64,000 nucleotides of DNA, taken from positions 156,534-220,533 of the forward strand of contig JADKIC010000001.1 of the NCBI GenBank assembly GCA_016721435.1. The letters are read 5' to 3'. A model generated the notes under the pieces. That model was not told where the DNA came from, searched no databases, and worked only from the letters and a program-made list of their open reading frames with translations. Shown in pieces: positions 49,260 to 57,531 of this stretch. The stretch is from Bacteroidota bacterium (GTDB lineage: Bacteria > Bacteroidota > Bacteroidia > AKYH767-A > OLB10). The first letter of the stretch is position 1. Each line of letters starts with the position of its first letter. Both the position numbers and the translations under genes were made by a program.

Positions 49260-50768
49260 ATGAAGAATAGAACATTACCATTATTGATTTTTTGCTTATG
49301 GATAGAGGTGTCATTTTCTCAAACTCCAAATAATAACTATTGGGTTTTTGGAGACAGTGCAGCTATAAATTGGATCAATCCTCAATCACCACAATTTTTT
49401 AGATCAAATGTTAAAAGCAGGTGTGGAACAGTTTCTTTATATAATGACACTTTTGGTCTGTATCTGTATGCGAATTACAACAAAGTGCAGAGTGTGAATT
49501 TTGGGAAATTATGCATTTATAATAAATATAATAGTGTTTTGAGTAATTCTGATTCAGTTTATGGTGAAGATTGGTATCACTCACTTCTATTATTACCTCA
49601 ACCCGGTAATGATTCAATATCCTTTTTATTCAGCGTTGGAGTGGTTGGAATAGCACCTTACGGTCTCCATTACTCCATCATCAACCACAAGGCGAATAAT
49701 GACTCAGGTATTGTGGTTCAAAAGAATATCCAACTCAACAACCTCCCGGCATTTGATGGCCTTACCGCGGTGCGACATGGGAATGGAAGAGATTGGTGGT
49801 TAATATTTAAACGCTATATTCCTCCCCCTTCATTAATTTATAATAATGATTTTTATGTATATCTATTGGATAGTTCAGGAGTGAGTGGTCCTTTAATTCA
49901 ATCAATCGGCACATTGCATATTGATAATGGTGGCCAGTTGCTTTTTACTAAAAATGGATTAAAGACATTACTTGTTACATTTAACGGTTTGATTGAATTG
50001 TACGATTTTGATAGATGTACAGGGAATTTTTCCAATTTTGTAAATATTCAACCATATCAATGGCCGGGAATCATTCCCTGGTATTCCTCTTGTGCCTTAT
50101 CACCGGATGAAACAAAATTATATGTTAGTGCCTTTTCTCAAAATAGTACAATAACCAGCGTCGATTCTCTATTTCAATTTGACTTAACTGCTCCGGATAT
50201 TTCAGCTTCTAAAACCCCAATTTTCTGGATGCCCAACCGTACCATAGGTATGGGATCACTTAGACGTGCTCCGGATAATAAAATCTACCTAGGAAGTTCA
50301 TTTGAGAATTATTACCCTTACACCCACCTCTCCGTCATCAACCAACCCGATTCACTCGGCCTCGCTTGCGATTTTCAACCATTTAGTTTTTACTTAGGTG
50401 GTGCAAGAACGTATTACGGCCTGCCCAACAATCCCGATTACGAACTCGGTGCATGGGTGGGCTCGCCTTGTGATACGCTTGCGGTAGGCATAACCGAAAA
50501 TGATGAAAAGCAGCAAGTGTTTTTTCAAGCCTGGTACAATAGTGAATGGAATATGATTCACGTCAACGCCTCCAAACTTAAAGGGAGAAAAGGGAGTTTG
50601 CGGTTGTTTGATATGGAAGGGAGGTTGGTGTTTGAGAAGAAAGTGGAAGTGATAAGTGGAGGGTATGTGACGGGAGAGATACCGATGAATGGGGTCGTGA
50701 ATGGGGTTTATCTGGTCAATCTTATTACTGATTCGGAAAGTGTGTCGTCGAAAACAATCAAATTCTAA
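49260..50768 (+). CDS. T9SS-exported beta-propeller-like protein
   Basis: A 502-residue protein with signal peptide (LPLLIFCLWIEVSFSQ), a region that repeats short blades (GDSAAINW, HSLLLLPQPGNDSISF, SSCALSPDETKLYVSAF, GMGSLRRAPDNKIYLGS) in the style of bacterial YVTN-like propellers, and a T9SS C-terminal domain (SLRLFDMEGRLVFEKKVEV ... VNGVYLVNLITDS). It begins 2 bases after the giant gene, so the pair is an operon. Function unknown; it may travel to the surface with the giant protein. Confidence 0.75.
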   Translation: MKNRTLPLLIFCLWIEVSFSQTPNNNYWVFGDSAAINWINPQSPQFFRSNVKSRCGTVSLYNDTFGLYLYANYNKVQSVNFGKLCIYNKYNSVLSNSDSVYGEDWYHSLLLLPQPGNDSISFLFSVGVVGIAPYGLHYSIINHKANNDSGIVVQKNIQLNNLPAFDGLTAVRHGNGRDWWLIFKRYIPPPSLIYNNDFYVYLLDSSGVSGPLIQSIGTLHIDNGGQLLFTKNGLKTLLVTFNGLIELYDFDRCTGNFSNFVNIQPYQWPGIIPWYSSCALSPDETKLYVSAFSQNSTITSVDSLFQFDLTAPDISASKTPIFWMPNRTIGMGSLRRAPDNKIYLGSSFENYYPYTHLSVINQPDSLGLACDFQPFSFYLGGARTYYGLPNNPDYELGAWVGSPCDTLAVGITENDEKQQVFFQAWYNSEWNMIHVNASKLKGRKGSLRLFDMEGRLVFEKKVEVISGGYVTGEIPMNGVVNGVYLVNLITDSESVSSKTIKF

Positions 50769-50837
50769 TTTGAAAATGTGTTGATTTGAAGATGTGATGT
50801 ATGAATGATTAATTTAATGAAGTTATAGCGGCTCCCT

Positions 50838-50868
50838 CGGTCTTCGTAGCTTCAGCGAAGGAGACTGC
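50838..50868. repeat. 31-bp dispersed repeat copy 2
   Basis: 28/31 identical to 41515-41545; both contain a short CTTCG ... CGAAG stem. Located after the T9SS operon, in a gene-free stretch that also has an 8-base tandem (CATCAACT) at about 51007-51035. Confidence 0.6.
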
Positions 50869-51041
50869 GGCTCATCAAAATATTAAGGGAATATAGATAT
50901 TCGTCTACCTATAAATTTTTCATTTTCACCACTAAGTCACTGAGGCCACTGAGGGGGCACGGAGGACTTTTCTTTGTATAAAAGTTTATATTTAGTGAAA
51001 ACATTCATCAACTCATCAACTCATCAACTCATCAATTCATT

Positions 51042-52352
51042 TCATTTGGTAAGAGAATTTTTATAAACGGCCAGGCATCTTTCCCGTGCAAATTTATGCT
51101 CCACTATCGGTGGTGGGTAGGTGAAGTCTTCGAACTCGGGAACCCATTTACGGATGTAGAGGAAATCGGGGTCGAATCTTTTAGTTTGCTCGTAGGGGTT
51201 GAAGATGCGGAAGTAGGGCGCGGCATCACAACCTGTTCCTGCCGCCCATTGCCAGCCGCCGTTGTTGGCACTGAGATCAAAGTCGAGTAATTTTTTTGCG
51301 AAGTAGGCTTCTCCCCACCTCCAGTCGATGAGCAGATGTTTGGTGAGGAAACTGGCAACGATCATGCGCACACGGTTATGCATATACCCCGTTGCATTTA
51401 ACTCCCTCATGCCGGCATCCACTATCGGATACCCGGTTCGTCCTTCACACCATGCCGCAAATTCTTCTTCATTATTTCGCCATTGGATATGATCATAGGC
51501 GGGCTTAAATGCAGCCGTGGCCGCATGCGGAAAATGCCAGATGATCATCATGTAAAATTCTCTCCAGCAGAGTTCATTTAACCACGAGAAACTAATCCCT
51601 CTTGCTTTTACAGCCATCTTACGAATAGAAATGGTCCCGAAACGAAGGTGAATTCCCAGACGCGAAGTGCCTTCTATGCCGGGTATATCCCGGGTTGAAG
51701 CATAGTTTTCTAAAATAGCATCAGGTGTTGTATCCGGCGGAAAGTGAAATTTGCTTTCGCTAAAACCAATGGTTGACAAGCCCGGAATTTTCTTTACCGC
51801 TTGTTTGAAAAAATGCTTAAAGTATTTTTCAGTGGGATAAGAGCTGAGATAAAATTCATCGAGCTTCGCCATCCATTTTCTGGAGTAAGGGGTGTAGATG
51901 GTATACGGCTTTCCATCGTCCTTGAGAATTTCGTTGGTTTCAAAAATGACCTGGTCCTTGCAGGTATGGAATGCAATTCCATTCTCGTTGAAGAATTCAG
52001 CCATTTCCGCATCTCTCTGGAGGGCATAAGGCTCGTAGTCGCGGTTGGTAAAAACTTTTTTAACGGTGTACTCTTTCAGCAGCGCTTCCCAACAATCTAT
52101 GACGTTGCCGAATCTCACATCTGCTGTTGATCCTATCTCTTTTAATTGCTGTTGGATTTTTTCCAGCTCACGATGTATGAAGAGAACGCGTTTATCATCT
52201 TTGTCTTCCAGTTTATCAAGAATCGCATTGTCAAAAATAAAAACAGGAACAACAGGGAACTCGCTGCGCAGCGCATGGTACAATGCGGCATTGTCATCCA
52301 GACGAAGGTCACGTCGAAACCAGTGTATGCTGACAATCGGTTTAGCGGCCAT
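51042..52352 (-). CDS. phrB: Deoxyribodipyrimidine photo-lyase (class I CPD photolyase)
   Basis: Light-driven repair of UV-made cyclobutane pyrimidine dimers using FAD. The 436-residue protein opens with the antenna-domain start VSIHWFRRDLRLDDNAALYHAL and has the FAD-binding C-terminal signature TGYPIVDAGMRELNATGYMH and DLSANNGGWQWAAGTGCDAAP (NNGGWQW marks CPD photolyases), plus the tail YIRKWVPE. Its start codon overlaps the end of the SDR39U1 gene by 11 bases after that frame is corrected, showing tight coupling. Near folE and a MerR/B12 regulator gene. Confidence 0.95.
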   Translation of the reverse strand: MAAKPIVSIHWFRRDLRLDDNAALYHALRSEFPVVPVFIFDNAILDKLEDKDDKRVLFIHRELEKIQQQLKEIGSTADVRFGNVIDCWEALLKEYTVKKVFTNRDYEPYALQRDAEMAEFFNENGIAFHTCKDQVIFETNEILKDDGKPYTIYTPYSRKWMAKLDEFYLSSYPTEKYFKHFFKQAVKKIPGLSTIGFSESKFHFPPDTTPDAILENYASTRDIPGIEGTSRLGIHLRFGTISIRKMAVKARGISFSWLNELCWREFYMMIIWHFPHAATAAFKPAYDHIQWRNNEEEFAAWCEGRTGYPIVDAGMRELNATGYMHNRVRMIVASFLTKHLLIDWRWGEAYFAKKLLDFDLSANNGGWQWAAGTGCDAAPYFRIFNPYEQTKRFDPDFLYIRKWVPEFEDFTYPPPIVEHKFARERCLAVYKNSLTK

Positions 52353-53237
52353 AAATATTTTTTAATGCAGCAGAAAGTTCTCTGAATTTAAATTGAAATC
52401 CGGTGTGTAGTATTTTATCAGCACTCACGCGTGCGCTGTCCAGTACAATCGTACTTTCTCGCCGAGGAATAATTTCAGGAGGAAGGCCGGTACCGGAATA
52501 GTGATTGAATAGGGTGCTAGGGTTTTTCGCAAGGTGTGCATGAACGTCTGATGGGTCACCGGTGCGGGTGCAACAGCATTGTAGACGGACTGCAGTTGAT
52601 TTTCTTTTAGTGCATGTATAAATATCCGGCAGAGGTCATCGATATGAATCCAGCTCATGTATTGTTGACCACTTCCAAGTACCGGACAAATTCCCGCTTT
52701 CATCGGCCCTGCCATCTCCGGTAAGGCACCTCCATCTTTAGAGAGCACAATACCGATGCGGATACTAACGGTACGGATAGGTGAATTCGAGTAAGCCGCT
52801 TCCCAATAGGAACAGGTCTCGCTCAGAAATCCGCTACCTGTCGTGCTTGATTCTGTCAGGAGTTCTTCTCCTCTGTCGCCATATATTCCAATGGCTGAAG
52901 CGGTCAACAGACATTGCACATGGTGCCGGGTTTTATTGAGGGCATCCAGTAAAGTTGAAGCGACATGTAAGCGGCTTTCAATAATTTTCTTTTTATAGGC
53001 CTCCGTCCATCTTCCATCTGCCACACCTGCTCCCGAAAGAGCGATCAACGCATCTGCCTCCATGATAGCCTGCGGATCAATCTCCCCTTTTGCGGGATTC
53101 CATATAAAGGTTTTAACATCTCCACTGTCGGAAGCCGATCTGCTCAGCCACATGACTTCATAGCCTTCTTCCTGCAAAAGTTGAGTGAGTCTTCTTCCAA
53201 TCAAACCGGAACCGCCGGCAATAAGGACTTTCTTCAT
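52342..53237 (-). CDS. SDR39U1/TIGR01777 epimerase-like protein, frameshifted near the end
   Basis: Extended short-chain dehydrogenase/reductase of the SDR39U1 (TIGR01777, YfcH) family. It has the NAD(P)-binding start KKVLIAGGSGLIGRRL, the LSGAGVADGRW motif, LTASAIGIYG, and GQQYMSWIHIDDL. An A-run near 52455 is one base short; after it the family C-terminus TIVLDSARVSADKILHTGF runs in another frame to TAA at 52342, giving 298 residues. Relatives have unclear substrates. Co-transcription with photolyase, typical in light-responsive operons, is implied by the 11-base overlap. Confidence 0.88.
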
Positions 53238-53337
53238 GGCTGAATAACAAAGCAGGATGGATTTAGTTTCTCAAAATTACTCCCGATATACAGGAGAAGG
53301 GGAACACATACCTGCTTGCATTTATTAACATCTTAGA

Positions 53338-54348
53338 TTATTCTACAAGATAAGCAGGATCGAAGCCGGAATCACCGGGATCGAAGTTGAGTATCGATGC
53401 TGCAATTGCTCTTTTCCCAAAGCGGACTTGTACACTCAGGCGAAAAAAGAAACTGGGTTGCTGGCGTGCGGTATAATCATCCATCGTCAATCTTCCTCTG
53501 CCCACAATGGCTACCTCCGGTGTAATAACAACATGCCGATACGTATATAATCTACCCACGATACCCACGCGAGGATACCGAAAGCGGTACAGCAGTGGTT
53601 CTTCGGTGTAAACACTGTCGGCCTTCAAATAATGATATCCTCCCATATTCTGAATACGCGCGCTCAGACTGAATTTCTTTGAAAAGATATGCGTATAACT
53701 CAGGTTAAAGGGGAAGGTGCATTGGATCTGATCATCGTTCCCCAATTTGACACCGAAACCCACGAGTGGTAATGGTAAGTCACGGCCGGCAATGGGCGAG
53801 TAAATGACACCGAGCGTATGCCACCAGGTATTGTTATGATAGAGTTTCCGCCAGACCAGAGCACCTCCAAACCGAATATAGGCCGGACTGAATGAAAAAG
53901 ATTGGGAGGGCAATGAGGCATTTATATTTAGCAGGAATAAATTTCTTAAGCCGCGTGCCATTAAACCTGTTACGCCTATACGCCCCAACGTTAGCAGGCG
54001 ATCAGGTTCCAGAAAATCCAGTTGACTGATGCGATAGGCAGCGCTTCCCTGAGCAAGTATCGCATAGAAGGGTTTGCCACCATCTGCCGAGAGCCAATCT
54101 TTCCCTGTATACAGCGGAAGACGAAATGAAAAAGCACCGCCGGCAAATCCATTTTCCATTGTGGTGTCTTCTACCTGACTGGGCTCGAGATATTCTATAT
54201 CAGCCTGCCACATGGGCGAAAGAAAAGGATGAGGACGATATCCTCCTTGTGCCATAGAAGAAATAGGGAATGCCAGTAAAAAAAAGCAGAAGGCTATACT
54301 TTTGTGAAGTGCATATTTTGAGAATTCAAACAAGGGCCGTATTTTCAT
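53338..54348 (-). CDS. Outer-membrane beta-barrel-like protein (DUF6268-like)
   Basis: A 336-residue protein with a signal peptide (SIAFCFFLLAFPISSMAQ) and alternating hydrophobic strands ending in aromatic residues, as in outer-membrane barrels. Recognisable stretches are FSFRLPLYTGKDW, ALVWRKLYHNNTWWHTLGVIYSP and the closing FFFRLSVQVRFGKRA. Similarity to the DUF6268 barrel group is my reading and is not certain. It is divergent (28 bases) from the small gene at 54377. Function unknown. Confidence 0.6.
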   Translation of the reverse strand: MKIRPLFEFSKYALHKSIAFCFFLLAFPISSMAQGGYRPHPFLSPMWQADIEYLEPSQVEDTTMENGFAGGAFSFRLPLYTGKDWLSADGGKPFYAILAQGSAAYRISQLDFLEPDRLLTLGRIGVTGLMARGLRNLFLLNINASLPSQSFSFSPAYIRFGGALVWRKLYHNNTWWHTLGVIYSPIAGRDLPLPLVGFGVKLGNDDQIQCTFPFNLSYTHIFSKKFSLSARIQNMGGYHYLKADSVYTEEPLLYRFRYPRVGIVGRLYTYRHVVITPEVAIVGRGRLTMDDYTARQQPSFFFRLSVQVRFGKRAIAASILNFDPGDSGFDPAYLVE

Positions 54349-54376
54349 GTCATAATTAGTCTGACGAAGATAGAAC

Positions 54377-54715
54377 TTGAAAGAAGAACAACTGGAGAAA
54401 TATCGACATGACCTTGCTTTTTTAAGAGCGATGTCGGAACAGGCCGTGAAAGATTTTGAACGATTCGGCTATACGGTAAATTTTAATGCGGACATGCCGG
54501 TGAGTTTTGAACACTACCGTTTGCAGCTTGCCGAACAGCTTCGGTATTGGTGTAAAAATGAATCCGATCGTATCCCTGCATTGCTCTATCATATTGATCT
54601 GCCAGAGCATCTATTGCCGGCAGGGTATGGTTGCAAAGCCGTCGACAAGCTGGCTGAATTAATTCTGCAACGTGAATTAATTAAGGTAGTTTTGCGAAAA
54701 CATTATAGTTCGTAG
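54377..54715 (+). CDS. Conserved small protein of unknown function
   Basis: A 112-residue hydrophilic, helix-rich protein starting at TTG 54377 (xKEEQLEKYRHDLAFLRAMSE). No signal peptide, membrane segment or known motif. It lies 62 bases upstream of the MerR/B12 regulator in the same direction, so the two may be co-transcribed. Confidence 0.55.
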   Translation: MKEEQLEKYRHDLAFLRAMSEQAVKDFERFGYTVNFNADMPVSFEHYRLQLAEQLRYWCKNESDRIPALLYHIDLPEHLLPAGYGCKAVDKLAELILQRELIKVVLRKHYSS

Positions 54716-54777
54716 CTTGTTATACTACCAGATCTGCATTCCGTTCGGTTTCAGATAGAAAATAGAATCAATAGCAA

Positions 54778-55668
54778 ATGAATCATTTCTCCATAAAAGA
54801 CGTCGAGGCACTCACAGGAATAAAGCCGCATACCTTGCGTATATGGGAGCAACGCTATGGAATTCCGCAACCTAAACGTACGGCTACGAATATCCGTTAT
54901 TATGATGACGATGATATCAAAATGTTGCTGAGTGTTGCGATGCTCAATCGTCAGGGACATAAAATTTCCAAGATTACAAAGATGGGAAGGGAGGAGCTGG
55001 ACAGATTGGTAATGGAGTTGACCTTAGATGCAATAGATCGTATCGTACAGATTGAATCCTTAACAAAGGCAATGTTTAGTCTGGATGAAGTGGCTTTTGA
55101 AAAGATCCTTGCTGCTAATATTCTTCAACATGGTTTGGAAGACTCCTTCTTAAGTCTGGTGTTTCCATTTTTATCGAGAGTAGGTGTGATGTGGCAAACG
55201 GGGTCTATCAATCCGGCCTATGAACATTTTATTACCAACCTCATCCGACAAAAATTGTTTGTTGCCATTGATTCCCAGCCGAAGAATCTTACACCCGGAG
55301 CCAAACGGTTTTTACTCTTCCTGCCCGCCCATGAGCCCCATGAAATCGGATTGCTCTTCGCCAATTATCTGATCCGTTCCCGAGGACATCATTCGAGTTA
55401 TCTGGGGCCGAATCTTCCTCTGGATGATCTGAGTCCGGTAATGACCATTTATAAAGCGGATTTTATGCTCACCGTGTTAACGACGGCAATAGCTGCACAT
55501 AGTCCTCTCACTATAGCCAATAAATTATCAAAAGATTTTCCTCAGGCAAATATTTTAATTGGCGGCGGACAGATTCTTCAGGCTAATATTCATTTCCCTA
55601 AAAATGTGCGCACCCTATCGACCATGCAGGAATTAATCAGTTTACTCGATTATATTAAGGCGAATTGA
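54778..55668 (+). CDS. MerR-family regulator with B12-binding-like domain (CarH/LitR type)
   Basis: A 296-residue regulator. The N-terminal MerR helix-turn-helix reads FSIKDVEALTGIKPHTLRIWEQRYGIPQP (first 20 shown by pattern FSIKDVEALTG then LRIWEQRYG) with RYYDDDDI for the wing. The C-terminal part has the light-sensor features: GVMWQTGSINPAYEHFITN (W and EH for the helical cap over cobalamin) and EPHEIGLLF, an ExHxxG variant of the DxHxxG cobalamin site, so the base-ligand His is kept. CarH/LitR proteins hold coenzyme B12 and release DNA in light. Position next to folE, a sigma factor and photolyase supports a light-response role. Confidence 0.82.
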   Translation: MNHFSIKDVEALTGIKPHTLRIWEQRYGIPQPKRTATNIRYYDDDDIKMLLSVAMLNRQGHKISKITKMGREELDRLVMELTLDAIDRIVQIESLTKAMFSLDEVAFEKILAANILQHGLEDSFLSLVFPFLSRVGVMWQTGSINPAYEHFITNLIRQKLFVAIDSQPKNLTPGAKRFLLFLPAHEPHEIGLLFANYLIRSRGHHSSYLGPNLPLDDLSPVMTIYKADFMLTVLTTAIAAHSPLTIANKLSKDFPQANILIGGGQILQANIHFPKNVRTLSTMQELISLLDYIKAN

Positions 55669-55822
55669 ATTTTTGATTCCGTTTTGGAAATCAGCAGATC
55701 ATCTTTTTTTCGATGGAATTATTTTTTACACCGCTTTTAATTCCAGAGAAAAATGGATTTCAGAAAACAGCGTTTCCACTTACTTTTTCGGTAGTAGAAC
55801 AATCCTTCTGATGCAACGGACC

Positions 55823-56554
55823 TTACTTTATATATTGAAGAAATTCCGTTCTTACATCACGGTTTTTAAATTTACCGCAATATTCAGCCGTAATCGTTGC
55901 AGCGTGTACATCCTGAATTCCTCTGGAAGCAACGCATAAATGGGTAGCATCAATCACCACGGCTACATCTTCAGTCTGAAGAATTTCCTTGAGTGCTTCT
56001 GCAATTTGAATCGTTAAACGTTCCTGCACCTGTGGTCTCCGCGCGTAGTAATCTACAATACGATTCAGTTTAGAAAGCCCGATTACCTTGCCTGATGAAT
56101 AGTAGGCAACATGGGCTTTACCAATGATGGGTACAAGATGGTGTTCACAGGTAGAGTAGAACGTAATATTTTTCTCTACCAGCATCTGACTATAATTGTA
56201 ATGATTGTGGAATAAGGTTGCCGTGGGTTTATTTTCCGGATCCAGGCCGCGGAACGTTTCATTGATATACATCTTCGCCACTCTCAGCGGAGTATCACGA
56301 ATACTTTCATCATTCAGGTCCAGCCCAAGTGTATGCAGGATCTCCTTTACATGACCGGCTATAATTGAAATCTTTTCTCCGGGCGAATGTTCAAAAGCAT
56401 CTGCGCGAAGAGGTGTTTCTTTGTTGATGAATTGATGGTGTAAGATTTCTTCTGTTAAATTTTTTTCTTCAGCAGTTAAAAGGATGGTGTTCACAACTGA
56501 TTTTGACTTTCGCTGAATGGTTTTTTCACTTCTTATATTTGAACTGGCCTTCAT
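55823..56554 (-). CDS. folE: GTP cyclohydrolase I
   Basis: Makes 7,8-dihydroneopterin triphosphate, the entry to folate and pterins. The 243-residue protein has the zinc/active-site motif FYSTCEHHLVPIIGKAHVAY, SKLNRIVDYYARRPQVQERL and the second Cys-containing end HLCVASRGIQDVHAAT. The N-terminal extension of about 40 residues is longer than the E. coli type. Convergent with the MerR gene and divergent from the sigma factor. In photolyase regulons folE supplies methenyltetrahydrofolate, the antenna cofactor, which is a likely role here. Confidence 0.94.
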   Translation of the reverse strand: MKASSNIRSEKTIQRKSKSVVNTILLTAEEKNLTEEILHHQFINKETPLRADAFEHSPGEKISIIAGHVKEILHTLGLDLNDESIRDTPLRVAKMYINETFRGLDPENKPTATLFHNHYNYSQMLVEKNITFYSTCEHHLVPIIGKAHVAYYSSGKVIGLSKLNRIVDYYARRPQVQERLTIQIAEALKEILQTEDVAVVIDATHLCVASRGIQDVHAATITAEYCGKFKNRDVRTEFLQYIK

Positions 56555-56674
56555 ACTTTGCTTTGTATTTATGGTTCAACAAATAGGTTCCAATAGTGTT
56601 TATTCATTTTTCAAGAGAAATAAACATAATATGTGTGTAATCGGAGTTTTTGTGGGTGCTTGTTTCTTTTTAAG

Positions 56675-56760
56675 TTGTTTAAAATCAGTATTTAAAACTT
56701 TTTACCTTGATTATCAGTCGCTTAAGTGTTGTTTAACAAAATACAAGAAAAATTAAACAA
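56675..56760. promoter_or_regulatory. Three TTGTTTAA boxes between folE and the sigma gene
   Basis: TTGTTTAA occurs at 56675-56682 and 56729-56736 and inverted at 56753-56760. The second is part of TTGTTTAACAA, nearly palindromic. They lie between two divergent genes of the candidate light module and could be operator sites. Only pattern evidence; AT-rich sequence makes chance copies possible. Confidence 0.3.
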
Positions 56761-56790
56761 AAAGTCTTGCAGGGTTCGTTGGAAAGACCT

Positions 56791-56798
56791 TATCTTTG
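56791..56798 (+). promoter_or_regulatory. Sigma-factor gene -7 element TATCTTTG
   Basis: TATCTTTG matches TAnnTTTG, about 30 bases before ATG 56829; a TTG at 56767-56769 lies 21 bases upstream. Confidence 0.5.
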
Positions 56799-56828
56799 TT
56801 GAAGATTATTACTTAAAACCTAAACAAA

Positions 56829-57356
56829 ATGACACAAATCGAATACAATCACCAGGTAAAAGAGCATTACAAAGCTTTACGCGGTTACGCCCTAAAATTA
56901 ACTCAAGATCCTGAAGATGCAAATGATCTTGTTCAGGAAACCATGTTAAAGGCTTTTAACAACAAAGAAAAATTTCAGGATGGAACGAATTTAAAAGGTT
57001 GGCTCTATACGATCATGAAAAATATTTTCATTAATAATTATCGTCGTATGGTGAATGGTTCTGTTGTGAACGATGATACAGAGAACCAATACCTGCTCAA
57101 TCATTCCGGCCCATCTGTGAAGAATGAAGGTGATGGTCGTTTAGTAATGACTGAAGTCAATGAAGCGCTGGATAGCCTGACAGATAGTTTGCGCACTCCT
57201 TTTATGATGTCGTATGAAGGTTATAAATATGAAGAAATTGCAAAGTATTTAGCAGTGCCGTTGGGTACAGTGAAGATTAGAATTCATATGGCGCGTCAGA
57301 AACTGAAAAAGATGTTGAGTGCGTATGGAACAGATAATTCCTATACAGTAAATTAA
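56829..57356 (+). CDS. RNA polymerase sigma-70 family factor, ECF-like
   Basis: A 175-residue ECF-type sigma factor. Region 2 reads YALKLTQDPEDANDLVQETMLKAF (core binding DxxxLVQETxL) and GWLYTIMKNIFINNYRR; region 4 has LRTPFMMSYEGYKYEEIAKYL and VPLGTVKIRIHMARQKLKK, the HTH. No anti-sigma gene follows, and it ends with its own terminator. It is divergent from folE next to the MerR/B12 gene, an arrangement that recalls LitR with a sigma factor (LitS) in light-induced systems elsewhere. The target regulon is unknown. Confidence 0.9.
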   Translation: MTQIEYNHQVKEHYKALRGYALKLTQDPEDANDLVQETMLKAFNNKEKFQDGTNLKGWLYTIMKNIFINNYRRMVNGSVVNDDTENQYLLNHSGPSVKNEGDGRLVMTEVNEALDSLTDSLRTPFMMSYEGYKYEEIAKYLAVPLGTVKIRIHMARQKLKKMLSAYGTDNSYTVN

Positions 57357-57384
57357 ATGGACAGGTAGGTTTTAGGTCGCAGAG

Positions 57385-57410
57385 GGTCTCGTAGTATACG
57401 GGGCCTTTTG
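57385..57410 (+). terminator. Terminator after the sigma-factor gene
   Basis: GGTCTCGTA (57385-57393) pairs with TACGGGGCC (57397-57405), including two G-U pairs, around a 3-base loop and is followed by TTTTGCTTTTT. Confidence 0.75.
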
Positions 57411-57531
57411 CTTTTTAAACGTTTGGATCTGGAATTGAAATTTTAATTGCTCTACCGGTTTGTTGTTATGTTCGGGAAAACTTTACTGGGATTTCACGAG
57501 ATAATTATTGAAAACAGATGTGATTGTTGGT

